From Chryseobacterium sp. 39-10 (GTDB taxonomy: Bacteria; Bacteroidota; Bacteroidia; Flavobacteriales; Weeksellaceae): a stretch of 64,000 nucleotides of DNA. Both the position numbers and the translations under genes were made by a program. A model generated the notes under the pieces. It saw only the letters and a program-made list of their open reading frames with translations. It did not search any database and was not told the DNA's origin. The stretch covers positions 6,724 through 70,723 of the forward strand of contig MKTK01000013.1 of assembly GCA_001898255.1 (NCBI GenBank), in the 5' to 3' direction. Positions 36,742 through 44,451 of this stretch are shown here, one piece after another (position 1 is the first letter of the stretch; each line of letters begins with the position of its first letter).

Positions 36742-37503
36742 TCATTGATTTTTCAGCGAGCCGATTTCCTTTTTCAAATTCAGGAACATTTCCTTTATGG
36801 TATGATAATCTACACTTTCCGGGGAAATTTCTTTGGTGTTGATACTGCACGCAAATTCCCAAATTTCCATCACATCACTCCACGAAATTTCGTAGGGTTC
36901 GTAAAAAGTATTATCGGAACTCACCAACGTACCCGATTTATTCTGTTTGGCGTATCGTTTATACACAATACCATCGTTTCGTGTGATGAAGAGATAAGTT
37001 CTGCCGGCTTTCAGCTGGTCTTTACTTTCCAGGTATTTCCCTACAATAAAAGTTCCGTCGTTGTAAGGTGGCATAGAATCGCCATCTGCGGGGAAGGCAC
37101 GGAATTTTCCGTTTCTTAAAAAAGGGAGCGAAATCGTCTGCAAACTTTCAATATAATCGGGGTCGGTGTATCCTTTCAGATAACCCATTTGCGCTTTTTG
37201 CGGGACAATTTCAATTTTGTTTTCTCCTTTTCCATCCACTGCAATTGGCAGAATTGTGCGGTTGTTGGGCAATTCCATTAAATTATCCAAAGGATATTTC
37301 CGGATGTCTACCGTAACCAGCAAATCGATACTTACTTTGAAAAACCGGGAAATGCGCACCAAAATATCAATGGGTGGTTCGGAGCTTCCGTCTTCATATT
37401 TCACGTAACGACCTCTTGTAATTTTGAGTGTGTCGGCGGTTTTTTGTTGAGAGTATTCCATCCGGCTTCTCAGAACCCGCATGTTGTCGGATAAAATTGA
37501 CAT
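36742..37503 (-). CDS. S24 (LexA/CI-like) transcriptional repressor
   Basis: A 253-residue regulator. An XRE-type helix-turn-helix fills about 8-62, followed by a linker and a C-terminal S24 peptidase-like domain with the Ser/Lys dyad S143 (ADGDSMPP) and K182 (GIVYKRY). This is the layout of self-cleaving SOS repressors. The residue before the likely scissile Gly in AQMGYLKGY (105-111) is Met, where LexA-type sites have Ala. The gene is divergent from dinB, and two palindromes lie between them, so it most likely represses both genes and is released by DNA damage. Confidence 0.85.
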   Translation of the reverse strand: MSILSDNMRVLRSRMEYSQQKTADTLKITRGRYVKYEDGSSEPPIDILVRISRFFKVSIDLLVTVDIRKYPLDNLMELPNNRTILPIAVDGKGENKIEIVPQKAQMGYLKGYTDPDYIESLQTISLPFLRNGKFRAFPADGDSMPPYNDGTFIVGKYLESKDQLKAGRTYLFITRNDGIVYKRYAKQNKSGTLVSSDNTFYEPYEISWSDVMEIWEFACSINTKEISPESVDYHTIKEMFLNLKKEIGSLKNQ

Positions 37504-37504
37504 T

Positions 37505-37519
37505 GTTATAAATTATAAC
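37505..37519. promoter_or_regulatory. Operator 1 of the S24 repressor
   Basis: GTTATAAATTATAAC is a perfect 7+1+7 palindrome. It lies between the repressor's own -7 box (37529-37522) and its ATG at 37503, where a bound repressor would block its own transcription. Confidence 0.65.
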
Positions 37520-37521
37520 AG

Positions 37522-37529
37522 CAAAGTTA
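37522..37529 (-). promoter_or_regulatory. -7 element of the S24 repressor gene
   Basis: TAACTTTG on the minus strand, directly beside operator 1 and 18 bp before the start. Confidence 0.55.
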
Positions 37530-37538
37530 ATTAAAAAA

Positions 37539-37553
37539 GTTATAAATCATAAT
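37539..37553. promoter_or_regulatory. Operator 2, abutting the dinB promoter
   Basis: GTTATAAATCATAAT repeats operator 1 with a perfect left half and a right half with two changes. Centres are 34 bp apart. The last base is also the first base of the dinB -7 box. Confidence 0.6.
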
Positions 37554-37560
37554 AATTTTG
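37553..37560 (+). promoter_or_regulatory. -7 element of dinB
   Basis: TAATTTTG ends four bases before the dinB ATG, so the dinB message should be nearly leaderless. Confidence 0.55.
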
Positions 37561-37564
37561 TCAT

Positions 37565-38725
37565 ATGAAACGAGCTATTGTACACATGGATCTGGATACT
37601 TTTTTTGTATCGTGCGAGCGGCTTCACAACGCCAAACTGATCGGCATGCCCGTCATTATAGGCGGTGGAGACCGTGGTGTGGTAGCATCCTGTTCCTACG
37701 AAGCGCGGTATTTCGGCGTGCGTTCTGCCATGCCCATTAAAATGGCAACGCGGCTTTGCCCACAAGCTAAAATCATCAGAGGCGATTATGAAAATTATTC
37801 TCGGCTTTCCAAAGACGTTACCGAGATCATTCAGGAAAAAGTCCCTGTACTGGAAAAAGCCAGCATTGACGAGTTTTATATCGATTTATCGGGAATGGAT
37901 CAGTTTTTCGGGTGTTTCCGCTGGACAAAAGAGATTGCAGAATCAGTAACTAAAAATACAGGTTTACCGATAAGCTTCGCTCTTTCCACCAACAAAACGG
38001 TTTCCAAAATAGGCACCGGAGAATCCAAACCAACGGGACGGTTAGAAATAAGCGAAAATTTGGTTCAACCCTTCCTCAACCCTTTATCCATCAGGAAAAT
38101 ACCAATGGTAGGGAATTCGACATTCCAGATGCTTTCCAGAATCGGCATCCGAAAAATACAGACGCTATCGGAAATGCCACTGAATGTGCTGCAACAAATG
38201 ATGGGAAAAAACGGAACCGAACTCTGGCAAAAAGCCAACGGCATTGATGAAGCCCCGGTTATCCCCTATTCTGAACGAAAATCCATTTCCACCGAAACCA
38301 CATTTACGAACGACACTACCGACATTGCTGCGCTAAAACGAATCATTACTGCAATGGCCGAAAAGCTTGGCTACCAACTCCGGAAAGAAAAATGGCTCAC
38401 TTCTACGGTGGTGCTTAAAATTCGCTATTCTAATTTTGATACCGAAACCAAACAGGCCAAAATAACCTACACCTCTATTGATCATACAATTTCCAGGGTG
38501 GCACTGGAGCTTTTCGATAAACTGTACACCAGAAGAATGCGGCTCCGTTTAGTAGGTTTAAGGTTAACAGGACTTGTACATGGCACCTACCAAATGAACC
38601 TTTTTGAAGACACCGAAGAATTGATGAACCTGTACCAATCGATGGACCATATCAAAAACCGTTTCGGCAGCAATGCCGTAGGAAGAGCAGCGGGAATGAT
38701 GCTGCACAATGAACAGAAATCGTAA
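37565..38725 (+). CDS. dinB: DNA polymerase IV (Y family)
   Basis: A 386-residue translesion polymerase. Metal-binding acids are D9 and D11 (HMDLDTFF) and the pair D102/E103 (SIDEFYIDLSG). YEARYFGVRSAMP at 45-57 is the fingers motif, and the little-finger domain follows after about 230. The C-terminus lacks an obvious QLxLF clamp-binding motif at the very end, but QMNLFED near 345 may serve. It is controlled by the divergent S24 repressor and two operators. A hydrolase and an exonuclease follow in the same direction. Confidence 0.95.
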   Translation: MKRAIVHMDLDTFFVSCERLHNAKLIGMPVIIGGGDRGVVASCSYEARYFGVRSAMPIKMATRLCPQAKIIRGDYENYSRLSKDVTEIIQEKVPVLEKASIDEFYIDLSGMDQFFGCFRWTKEIAESVTKNTGLPISFALSTNKTVSKIGTGESKPTGRLEISENLVQPFLNPLSIRKIPMVGNSTFQMLSRIGIRKIQTLSEMPLNVLQQMMGKNGTELWQKANGIDEAPVIPYSERKSISTETTFTNDTTDIAALKRIITAMAEKLGYQLRKEKWLTSTVVLKIRYSNFDTETKQAKITYTSIDHTISRVALELFDKLYTRRMRLRLVGLRLTGLVHGTYQMNLFEDTEELMNLYQSMDHIKNRFGSNAVGRAAGMMLHNEQKS

Positions 38726-38765
38726 GCACCCATCAAATTTACATACCAAAATCCCGACAAATCCG

Positions 38766-38773
38766 TAAATTTG
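38766..38773 (+). promoter_or_regulatory. -7 element of the hydrolase gene at 38778
   Basis: TAAATTTG ends four bases (CACC) before the ATG. Confidence 0.55.
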
Positions 38774-38777
38774 CACC

Positions 38778-39545
38778 ATGTCGGAACTCATTAAATATTT
38801 TCAGGAGAAAGTGGTTTTTTTGCCGGTGGTTTTGCCCACTGACCACCTTTTCGATTTTGATGAAAAATTTGATGAACATTTTCTGGAAACTCCTTTTGAA
38901 GGAAAAATCAATGTATTGCATTTTAAGATTCCCCAACCGAAAGGGGTGATTCTTTACTTCCACGGAAATGCCGACAACCTGAACCGATGGGGCAAAATTG
39001 CATTAGAATTTACAAAATTCGGTTACGATGTTTTGGTGATGGATTATCGCGGATATGGAAAAAGTTCAGGCCCAAGGAACGAGAAATTTCTTTACTCAGA
39101 CGCACAATTTTTCTATGATTTTGCCAAAGAAAAATATCCCGAAGAAAAAATCGTGGTATACGGAAGAAGTTTGGGTGGTACCTTTGCCACCAAAGTAGCT
39201 GCCAACAACCGACCGAAAATGGTGATTCTGGAAGCCACTTTCTATAGCATTCAGGATATTGTCAACCGTTGGCTTCCCGAAAAAGTGACCGATCGGGTTT
39301 CTCCGAAAATGACGTACCATTTTCTGTCGTACGAAAATATTGTGCGCATACAAGTCCCGCTCTATCATTTTCATGGGACAAAAGATTTCACTGTTCCATT
39401 AACATCCGGAAAGAAACTCTTTAGTATCTTCGAAAAAGCATGCCCAAAAATCCAAAAAAAATTCATCGAAATCCATGGTGGAACCCACGATGATCTCATC
39501 AAATTCGAAGCGTTTAACACCGAACTCAACGCTATTTTAATATAA
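38778..39545 (+). CDS. Alpha/beta hydrolase (BEM46/YfhR-like)
   Basis: A 255-residue hydrolase. FHGNADNLNRWG near 60 is the oxyanion loop, GRSLGG near 133 carries the nucleophilic serine, and the acid and histidine are expected in FHGTKDFTVP and EIHGGTHDDL. The last is unusual because the histidine sits in a Gly-Gly-Thr-His run. There is no signal peptide. It has its own promoter, so its position between dinB and the exonuclease need not mean a shared role. The substrate is unknown. Confidence 0.83.
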   Translation: MSELIKYFQEKVVFLPVVLPTDHLFDFDEKFDEHFLETPFEGKINVLHFKIPQPKGVILYFHGNADNLNRWGKIALEFTKFGYDVLVMDYRGYGKSSGPRNEKFLYSDAQFFYDFAKEKYPEEKIVVYGRSLGGTFATKVAANNRPKMVILEATFYSIQDIVNRWLPEKVTDRVSPKMTYHFLSYENIVRIQVPLYHFHGTKDFTVPLTSGKKLFSIFEKACPKIQKKFIEIHGGTHDDLIKFEAFNTELNAILI

Positions 39546-39577
39546 CAGACTCTTCTCAATTTCAACCTTTATACCCA

Positions 39578-40135
39578 ATGCTTGACTTCTGTGCCATCGA
39601 TTTTGAAACTGCCACCCACGAAAGAAACTCTGCCTGTGAAATGGGAATCTGCGTGGTGGAGAACGGCGAAATCGTCAATACCAAAACGTGGCTCATTAAA
39701 CCACCTAGTTTTCCCTATTTTCATCCTCGAAACATCGAGGTACACGGCATCACGCCACAAGAAGTACAGCACGCACCCTCCTTTGAAGACATTTGGCACG
39801 AAGCCGAGGAAATGATGTATGGCAACCTGATGATCGCTCATAATGCTTCATTTGATGCTTCTGTTTTGCGGGGTTGTCTGGATTATTATGGTTTCTTTAA
39901 ACCAAAGCTCCAATACTTATGTTCAATTTCTTTAGCCAAAAAATCTTGGAAAAATCTACCGAGATACGGATTAAAAAGCTTAGCCGACCAACATCACATT
40001 ACCTTTAACCATCACCGTGCAGGCGCCGATGCAGAAGTATGTGCCAAGATTTCTTTACTGGCTTTTCAAAATTTGATGGTTACCCGAAATGAAGAAATCC
40101 ACGAGGTACTGCGTAAAAGCATTAAGATTCTTTAA
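39578..40135 (+). CDS. DnaQ-like DEDDh 3'-5' exonuclease
   Basis: A 185-residue exonuclease of the Pol III epsilon family. ExoI is FCAIDFETAT (D8, E10), ExoII is AHNASFDASVL, and ExoIII is HRAGADAEVC near 148 with the general-base His. It lacks the polymerase-binding C-terminal extension of true DnaQ, so it is a stand-alone nuclease. It lies 32 bp behind the hydrolase gene and in the same direction as dinB. A proofreading or clean-up role near a translesion polymerase is an attractive but unproven idea. Confidence 0.9.
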   Translation: MLDFCAIDFETATHERNSACEMGICVVENGEIVNTKTWLIKPPSFPYFHPRNIEVHGITPQEVQHAPSFEDIWHEAEEMMYGNLMIAHNASFDASVLRGCLDYYGFFKPKLQYLCSISLAKKSWKNLPRYGLKSLADQHHITFNHHRAGADAEVCAKISLLAFQNLMVTRNEEIHEVLRKSIKIL

Positions 40136-40156
40136 TTCATCCAAAAAAAATTACAC

Positions 40157-40164
40157 TATCTTTG
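40157..40164 (+). promoter_or_regulatory. -7 element of the RNA helicase at 40290
   Basis: TATCTTTG gives a transcript with a leader of about 120 nt, long for this window. Confidence 0.6.
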
Positions 40165-40207
40165 CACCGCAAAAACTCTTCAACAGGAGCGTTTTTATGG
40201 AACGTTG

Positions 40208-40266
40208 TCATTCGGAATGAATTCATTTCATTCGCTCGTTGCATCCTTAAGAATGACAAACATTCA
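40208..40266 (+). promoter_or_regulatory. Leader with competing hairpins ahead of the RNA helicase
   Basis: The leader carries TCATTC at 40208-40213 and 40228-40233 and GAATGA at 40215-40220 and 40251-40256. GAATGA at 40215 can pair with TCATTC at 40228 around a seven-base loop, and TCATTC at 40228 can pair with GAATGA at 40251. The hairpins exclude each other. A regulatory role is an inference. Confidence 0.4.
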
Positions 40267-40289
40267 TTTTTTAACTTAAATTATTTCAT

Positions 40290-41540
40290 TTGAATTTTAC
40301 CGATTTACACTTAATAGAACCCATTGCAAAAGCTTTGCAGGAGGAGGGATATGTACAACCAACACCCATTCAGCAGAAATCCATCCCTTCTATTTTGGAA
40401 GGACGCGATTTACTGGGAACTGCACAAACCGGAACCGGAAAAACAGCTGCGTTTGCCATCCCAATTCTGCAAAACCTCACCGAGAAAAATAGCAGAAACA
40501 ATCAAATAAAAGCACTTATTCTTACGCCAACTCGTGAACTCGCCATCCAAATTGAAGAAAGTTTTAATGCCTACGGCAGACATCTAAAGCTGCGTAATTT
40601 GGTGATTTTCGGCGGAGTAAAACAAGGCGCACAAGAAGCTGCCCTAAAAAAAGGTGTCGATATTCTGGTGGCTACTCCCGGGCGATTGCTGGATTTTATT
40701 TCACAAGGCATCATCTCCCTGAAAAATTTAGAAATATTTGTGTTGGATGAAGCCGACCGGATGCTCGATATGGGTTTTGTGCACGATGTAAAAAGAATCA
40801 TTAAACTTTTGCCGCCCAAAAGACAAACCCTTTTCTTCTCGGCAACCTTCCCGGAAGAGATCAGCAACCTGGCCAACTCGATGCTTACGCATCCCGTTCG
40901 TGTGGAAGTAGCACCGGTTTCTGCAACCGCCGATACCATTCAACAGAAAGTATATTTTGTGGAGAAAGACAACAAACTTGATTTGCTGACCCATATTCTT
41001 CAAAACGACATTTCGGAGTCGGTTCTGGTTTTTTCGCGAACCAAACATGGCGCCGATAAAATTGCAAGAAAACTGCAGAAAAGTAAAATTTCGGCAGAAG
41101 CCATTCATGGTAACAAATCTCAAAATCAACGACAAAATGCACTGACCAATTTTAAATCAGGAAAAACGAGAATCCTTGTTGCCACTGATATTGCTGCAAG
41201 AGGCATCGACATCGACGAGCTGAAATATGTAGTGAATTTTGAACTTTCGGATGTTTCAGAAACTTACGTACACCGCATTGGACGGACCGGAAGAGCCGGT
41301 GCCGAAGGAAAATCGATTTCCTTTGTGGACGGACTGGATCTTATCAACCTGAAAAATACCGAAAAACTAATCGGCAAAAAAATTCCGGTGGAAAGGGATC
41401 ATCCTTTTCATACTGATGATTTGGTGGTACAGAAAAGAGATTCCAACAACAAACCTTTCGCTCCAAAACCTACCGCAAAACCAAAAGAGGATGTGGGATT
41501 TAAAAAAGTGCGAAACAAGAATTTCTTTAGAAAAAAATAA
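40290..41540 (+). CDS. DEAD-box RNA helicase (RhlE-like), TTG start
   Basis: A 416-residue RNA helicase. Motif I is AQTGTGKT (45-52), motif II DEAD at 153-156, motif III SAT near 184, and motif VI HRIGRTGRAG near 331. The C-terminus is basic (RNKNFFRKK) with no RGG repeats or extra domain. No ATG is available: an in-frame TAA lies at 40272-40274, and the first residues MNFTDLHLIEPI match homologues, so TTG at 40290 is the start. The 120-nt leader and the rare start codon suggest post-transcriptional control, for example by cold. Confidence 0.92.
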   Translation: MNFTDLHLIEPIAKALQEEGYVQPTPIQQKSIPSILEGRDLLGTAQTGTGKTAAFAIPILQNLTEKNSRNNQIKALILTPTRELAIQIEESFNAYGRHLKLRNLVIFGGVKQGAQEAALKKGVDILVATPGRLLDFISQGIISLKNLEIFVLDEADRMLDMGFVHDVKRIIKLLPPKRQTLFFSATFPEEISNLANSMLTHPVRVEVAPVSATADTIQQKVYFVEKDNKLDLLTHILQNDISESVLVFSRTKHGADKIARKLQKSKISAEAIHGNKSQNQRQNALTNFKSGKTRILVATDIAARGIDIDELKYVVNFELSDVSETYVHRIGRTGRAGAEGKSISFVDGLDLINLKNTEKLIGKKIPVERDHPFHTDDLVVQKRDSNNKPFAPKPTAKPKEDVGFKKVRNKNFFRKK

Positions 41541-41561
41541 AATCAAGAACCTGTTTAAAAT

Positions 41562-42329
41562 TTAAACATGCCGGAAGATTCTTTCGGCATTTTCAGTGGT
41601 CACATGATCGATTTCGGCAAAATCTTTCCCATAAATATTCACCAGTTTACCAGCCACTAAATTCAGGTAGGCACTTTCGTTTCTTTTGCCTCGGTGCGGA
41701 ACCGGAGCAAGATAAGGCGAATCGGTTTCAAGAACAATTTTATCTAAAGGAATCTCGTGCAGAAACTGATCTATTTTCCCATTTTTAAAGGTAACAACAC
41801 CGCCAATTCCCAATAAAAACTGTAGATCGATAGCATGTTGTGCCTGTTCTAGATCTCCAGAAAAACAATGAAAAATACCTCTCAAATCAGGATGCTTTTT
41901 CCGTTCTAAAACTTCAAAAACTTCATCAAAACTATTGCGGGTATGGATCACAATGGGCAGGTCTTTATCGATCGCCCACTCGATTTGCCTCTCGAATGCT
42001 TTAATCTGAATATCAAGCGTTGACTGGTCCCAATACAAATCGATCCCGATTTCACCGATCGCAGGAAAATTTCTTTTTGCTAAAAATTTCTCCACAATCT
42101 GCAGTTCTTTTTCCCAGGTTTCGGGTTTCACATAACAGGGATGAAGCCCCATCATTGCGTGAATTTGCGCGGGGTATTGCGCTTCCAAATCCAACATTTT
42201 TTGATGCGTTTCCGAATCAATAGCCGGCAAATAAAACGTAGAAATACCTTGATCGATCGCCCGTTGAATGGTTTCGGACCGGTCCTGATCAAATTCTTCG
42301 GAATAGAGATGGGTATGGGTATCAATCAT
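41562..42329 (-). CDS. TatD family metal-dependent hydrolase (putative DNase)
   Basis: A 255-residue TIM-barrel hydrolase. The HxH metal motif is THTHLYS at 3-9; GEIGIDLYWD near 92-101, VIHTRNSF near 126 and FHCFSG near 152 carry further ligands, and LETDSPYLAP near 202 holds the catalytic Asp. TatD/YcfH proteins are 3'-5' exonucleases in repair or D-amino-acid deacylases; the two cannot be split by eye. It starts one base after the GSCFA gene. Confidence 0.9.
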   Translation of the reverse strand: MIDTHTHLYSEEFDQDRSETIQRAIDQGISTFYLPAIDSETHQKMLDLEAQYPAQIHAMMGLHPCYVKPETWEKELQIVEKFLAKRNFPAIGEIGIDLYWDQSTLDIQIKAFERQIEWAIDKDLPIVIHTRNSFDEVFEVLERKKHPDLRGIFHCFSGDLEQAQHAIDLQFLLGIGGVVTFKNGKIDQFLHEIPLDKIVLETDSPYLAPVPHRGKRNESAYLNLVAGKLVNIYGKDFAEIDHVTTENAERIFRHV

Positions 42330-42330
42330 T

Positions 42331-43284
42331 TTAGAGAAAAATTTTATGTTTTACTTTTTTTTGCTGAGCGGCAATTCGTTCATTTATTTTTTGTAAAAAC
42401 CCCTGATATTTCGGGTGGTTTTCGTCGCTGGTCTGATGCTCAAGCGCTCTGGAAATTTTAAAATTTTCTTCAATAAAATCCATGGTTTCGTCAGAAAAAA
42501 ATGCATTGCCAAACTGCTCGAAAATATATGACACTGCCTGCGAAGTGGGATGAATCATATCTTCTTTATAAAAACGGTAGTCGCGCAAATCATCCATCAT
42601 CATTTCATAAACCGGCAAATAGCGGCAATTTTGAAATTCTGGCAATACTTCATGGATGGCGGCAATGAGTTTGGCTTTGCTAAGCTGGTTTTCTACCAAT
42701 CCGTCTTTGATGTGACGAACGGGGGAAACTGTGAACAAAAGCTGTATGTTCTCTTTGCCGATATCGGTCAGGTTCAAAATGGTTTGCCTAATGGCTGATT
42801 GAATATTATCTTGAGAAATCAAGTGTTTTTCAAAATATTTTCCGGGAATTTTATGACAGTTGGCCACCCATTTTTTCTTGGGCAAAAATTCATGAATAAA
42901 CGAGGTTCCATAGGTGATGACAACCCAATCCGTCTGCTGAAGAAAAAGATTGCCATGTTCAATCTGCGTATTTATTTTCTCCAGTGTTTGGTGGGCAAAG
43001 CGAGCATTGAAACTCGTATGATGATCCAGAGAAATCACCTGATCATCATACCCTATTAAATCCTCTTCCTGATAAAACTGCGAATCGTGAAGTTTTTGAA
43101 TGGCAGTGTTCAACGAATAAGGATTAAAAATGGTACCAAAAGGGTTGTTCAAAGTCTGCAACTGCCCTGTTTTTAGGAGGTTGGAAATTTCGGTAGAAAA
43201 GCACGATCCAATGGAAAAGATGCGATCTTCGATGCCTATTTTTTGAATGGAATTCTGAATGATAACTTCGGTGCGGAACTTCAT
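42331..43284 (-). CDS. GSCFA domain protein
   Basis: A 317-residue member of the GSCFA family, named after its N-terminal motif, here IGSCFSTEIS near 26-35. The family resembles SGNH/GDSL-type esterases: a GSCFS nucleophile block, a conserved Asn/His region (VITYGTSFIHEF) and a DMIHPTSQAVSY block near 252 that could hold the Asp/His pair. No signal peptide is present. The function is not established. It lies between a polyprenyl diphosphate synthase and tatD. Confidence 0.85.
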   Translation of the reverse strand: MKFRTEVIIQNSIQKIGIEDRIFSIGSCFSTEISNLLKTGQLQTLNNPFGTIFNPYSLNTAIQKLHDSQFYQEEDLIGYDDQVISLDHHTSFNARFAHQTLEKINTQIEHGNLFLQQTDWVVITYGTSFIHEFLPKKKWVANCHKIPGKYFEKHLISQDNIQSAIRQTILNLTDIGKENIQLLFTVSPVRHIKDGLVENQLSKAKLIAAIHEVLPEFQNCRYLPVYEMMMDDLRDYRFYKEDMIHPTSQAVSYIFEQFGNAFFSDETMDFIEENFKISRALEHQTSDENHPKYQGFLQKINERIAAQQKKVKHKIFL

Positions 43285-43349
43285 GAAATAAGGGTAATGC
43301 TTCTTCTATTACAATAGAAAAAATTATTAGCAATAGGTTTAAACAGCGA

Positions 43350-44321
43350 TTAAGATTGCCTTTTGAGCAGATAATTGGCCAGCTCCACGAATGGTTTTTT
43401 CTTTTCTGCCGGCACATCGATTCGGTTCAGGTAATGCTGTGCAATTTCGTTGTGCTTCTGAATCTCGAGAAGTGCTTTTTCGTCCACTTTGGTGCGGCGA
43501 AATATTTTTTCTACACTGTATATTTTGTCGATATTTTCGGTTTTGCGCGTGTACCAAAAGTCGAGTTCCTTTCGTTCGGCTTCCGTTGCATTTTCTTTCG
43601 CCAGCAGGTAGAGCACCGTTTTTTTATTTTCGAAAATATCACCGGCATGTTTTTTTCCAAAATGTTCCTGATTTCCGAAAACATCCAAGTAATCATCCAT
43701 GATCTGAAAGGCGATACCCACATGTTTCCCGAAATTGAAAATGGCTTTCGCATCTCGGAAACCGGCACCGGCAATGAGGGCACCAATCTCGAAGGACGAG
43801 GCGCTCAGAAGACCTGTTTTATAGGTAATCATCCGGATATAATCGTTGTAGGAAACATTTTCCTGAGTTTCAAAATTAATGTCGTATTGCTGTCCTTCAC
43901 AAAGTAAAAGTCCGGTATGGCTGAAAACGCGCATGCAAGCTTTGAAAAGCTGGGGTTCCAAGTCCTCAAAAAATTTATACGCTTTGAAGAGCAAGGCATC
44001 TCCGGAAAGAATCCCTGCATTAACGCCGTGGAGAGTATGAATCGTGGGTTTGTTACGTCGCAGTGGTGCTTCATCCATAATATCATCATGGATGAGGGTA
44101 AAATTGTGAAAAAATTCGATGGCCAACGCCGGCTTCAATGCAGTTTTGATGTCGCCACCAAAAAGATCATTGGCCATTAAAACCATGATAGGCCGAAGTC
44201 TTTTTCCACCGTGCGAAATAATATAATTCATGGGTTCATAAAGTTCTGAGGGCTTGTCTTTGAAGGTATATTTTTCAATTGCTTCGGCAACAATTTGTTG
44301 GTATTCGTCTAAAAACTGCAT
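43350..44321 (-). CDS. Polyprenyl diphosphate synthase
   Basis: A 323-residue trans-isoprenyl diphosphate synthase. Its two aspartate-rich motifs are DDIMD (79-83) and DDYLD (209-213), with GGKRLRP at 38-44. It builds the long prenyl chain of menaquinone or another polyprenyl product by head-to-tail addition of IPP. The residues before the first motif (FFHNFTLIH) are bulky, which limits chain length in this family, but the exact product cannot be read by eye. TACTTTTG lies 17 bp upstream. Precursors come from the mevalonate pathway represented at 24925. Confidence 0.9.
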   Translation of the reverse strand: MQFLDEYQQIVAEAIEKYTFKDKPSELYEPMNYIISHGGKRLRPIMVLMANDLFGGDIKTALKPALAIEFFHNFTLIHDDIMDEAPLRRNKPTIHTLHGVNAGILSGDALLFKAYKFFEDLEPQLFKACMRVFSHTGLLLCEGQQYDINFETQENVSYNDYIRMITYKTGLLSASSFEIGALIAGAGFRDAKAIFNFGKHVGIAFQIMDDYLDVFGNQEHFGKKHAGDIFENKKTVLYLLAKENATEAERKELDFWYTRKTENIDKIYSVEKIFRRTKVDEKALLEIQKHNEIAQHYLNRIDVPAEKKKPFVELANYLLKRQS

Positions 44322-44338
44322 ATCATTTCTTATTTATA

Positions 44339-44346
44339 CAAAAGTA
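44339..44346 (-). promoter_or_regulatory. -7 element of the polyprenyl synthase gene
   Basis: TACTTTTG on the minus strand, 17 bp before the ATG at 44321. Confidence 0.55.
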
Positions 44347-44384
44347 CAATATTAATCATTTTTTAAGGCAAAACCTCTGCAACA

Positions 44385-44411
44385 AAAAACCATTTCTTTC
44401 GAAATGGTTTC
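44385..44411 (-). terminator. Terminator of the DUF47-PiT operon
   Basis: A ten-base stem (AAACCATTTC with GAAATGGTTT) with a short TTTC-type loop is followed on the minus strand by a T run. It lies 41 bp after the PiT stop. Confidence 0.8.
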
Positions 44412-44451
44412 ATTGTATTTTTCATGGTGTCCCACGTTGAACGGTCCTTAG

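Noticed and set aside
36742-37503. S24 repressor taken as a prophage CI gene
   Set aside because: No integrase, structural or lysis genes are near. The divergent partner is dinB, which fits a host damage-response unit.
41553-41593. Palindrome and hairpin at the 3' junction of the RNA helicase and tatD as a terminator
   Set aside because: GTTTAAAATTTAAAC is AT-only, and the ATGCCG/CGGCAT hairpin is within the tatD coding end. It might end transcription, but I cannot separate this from coding constraint.
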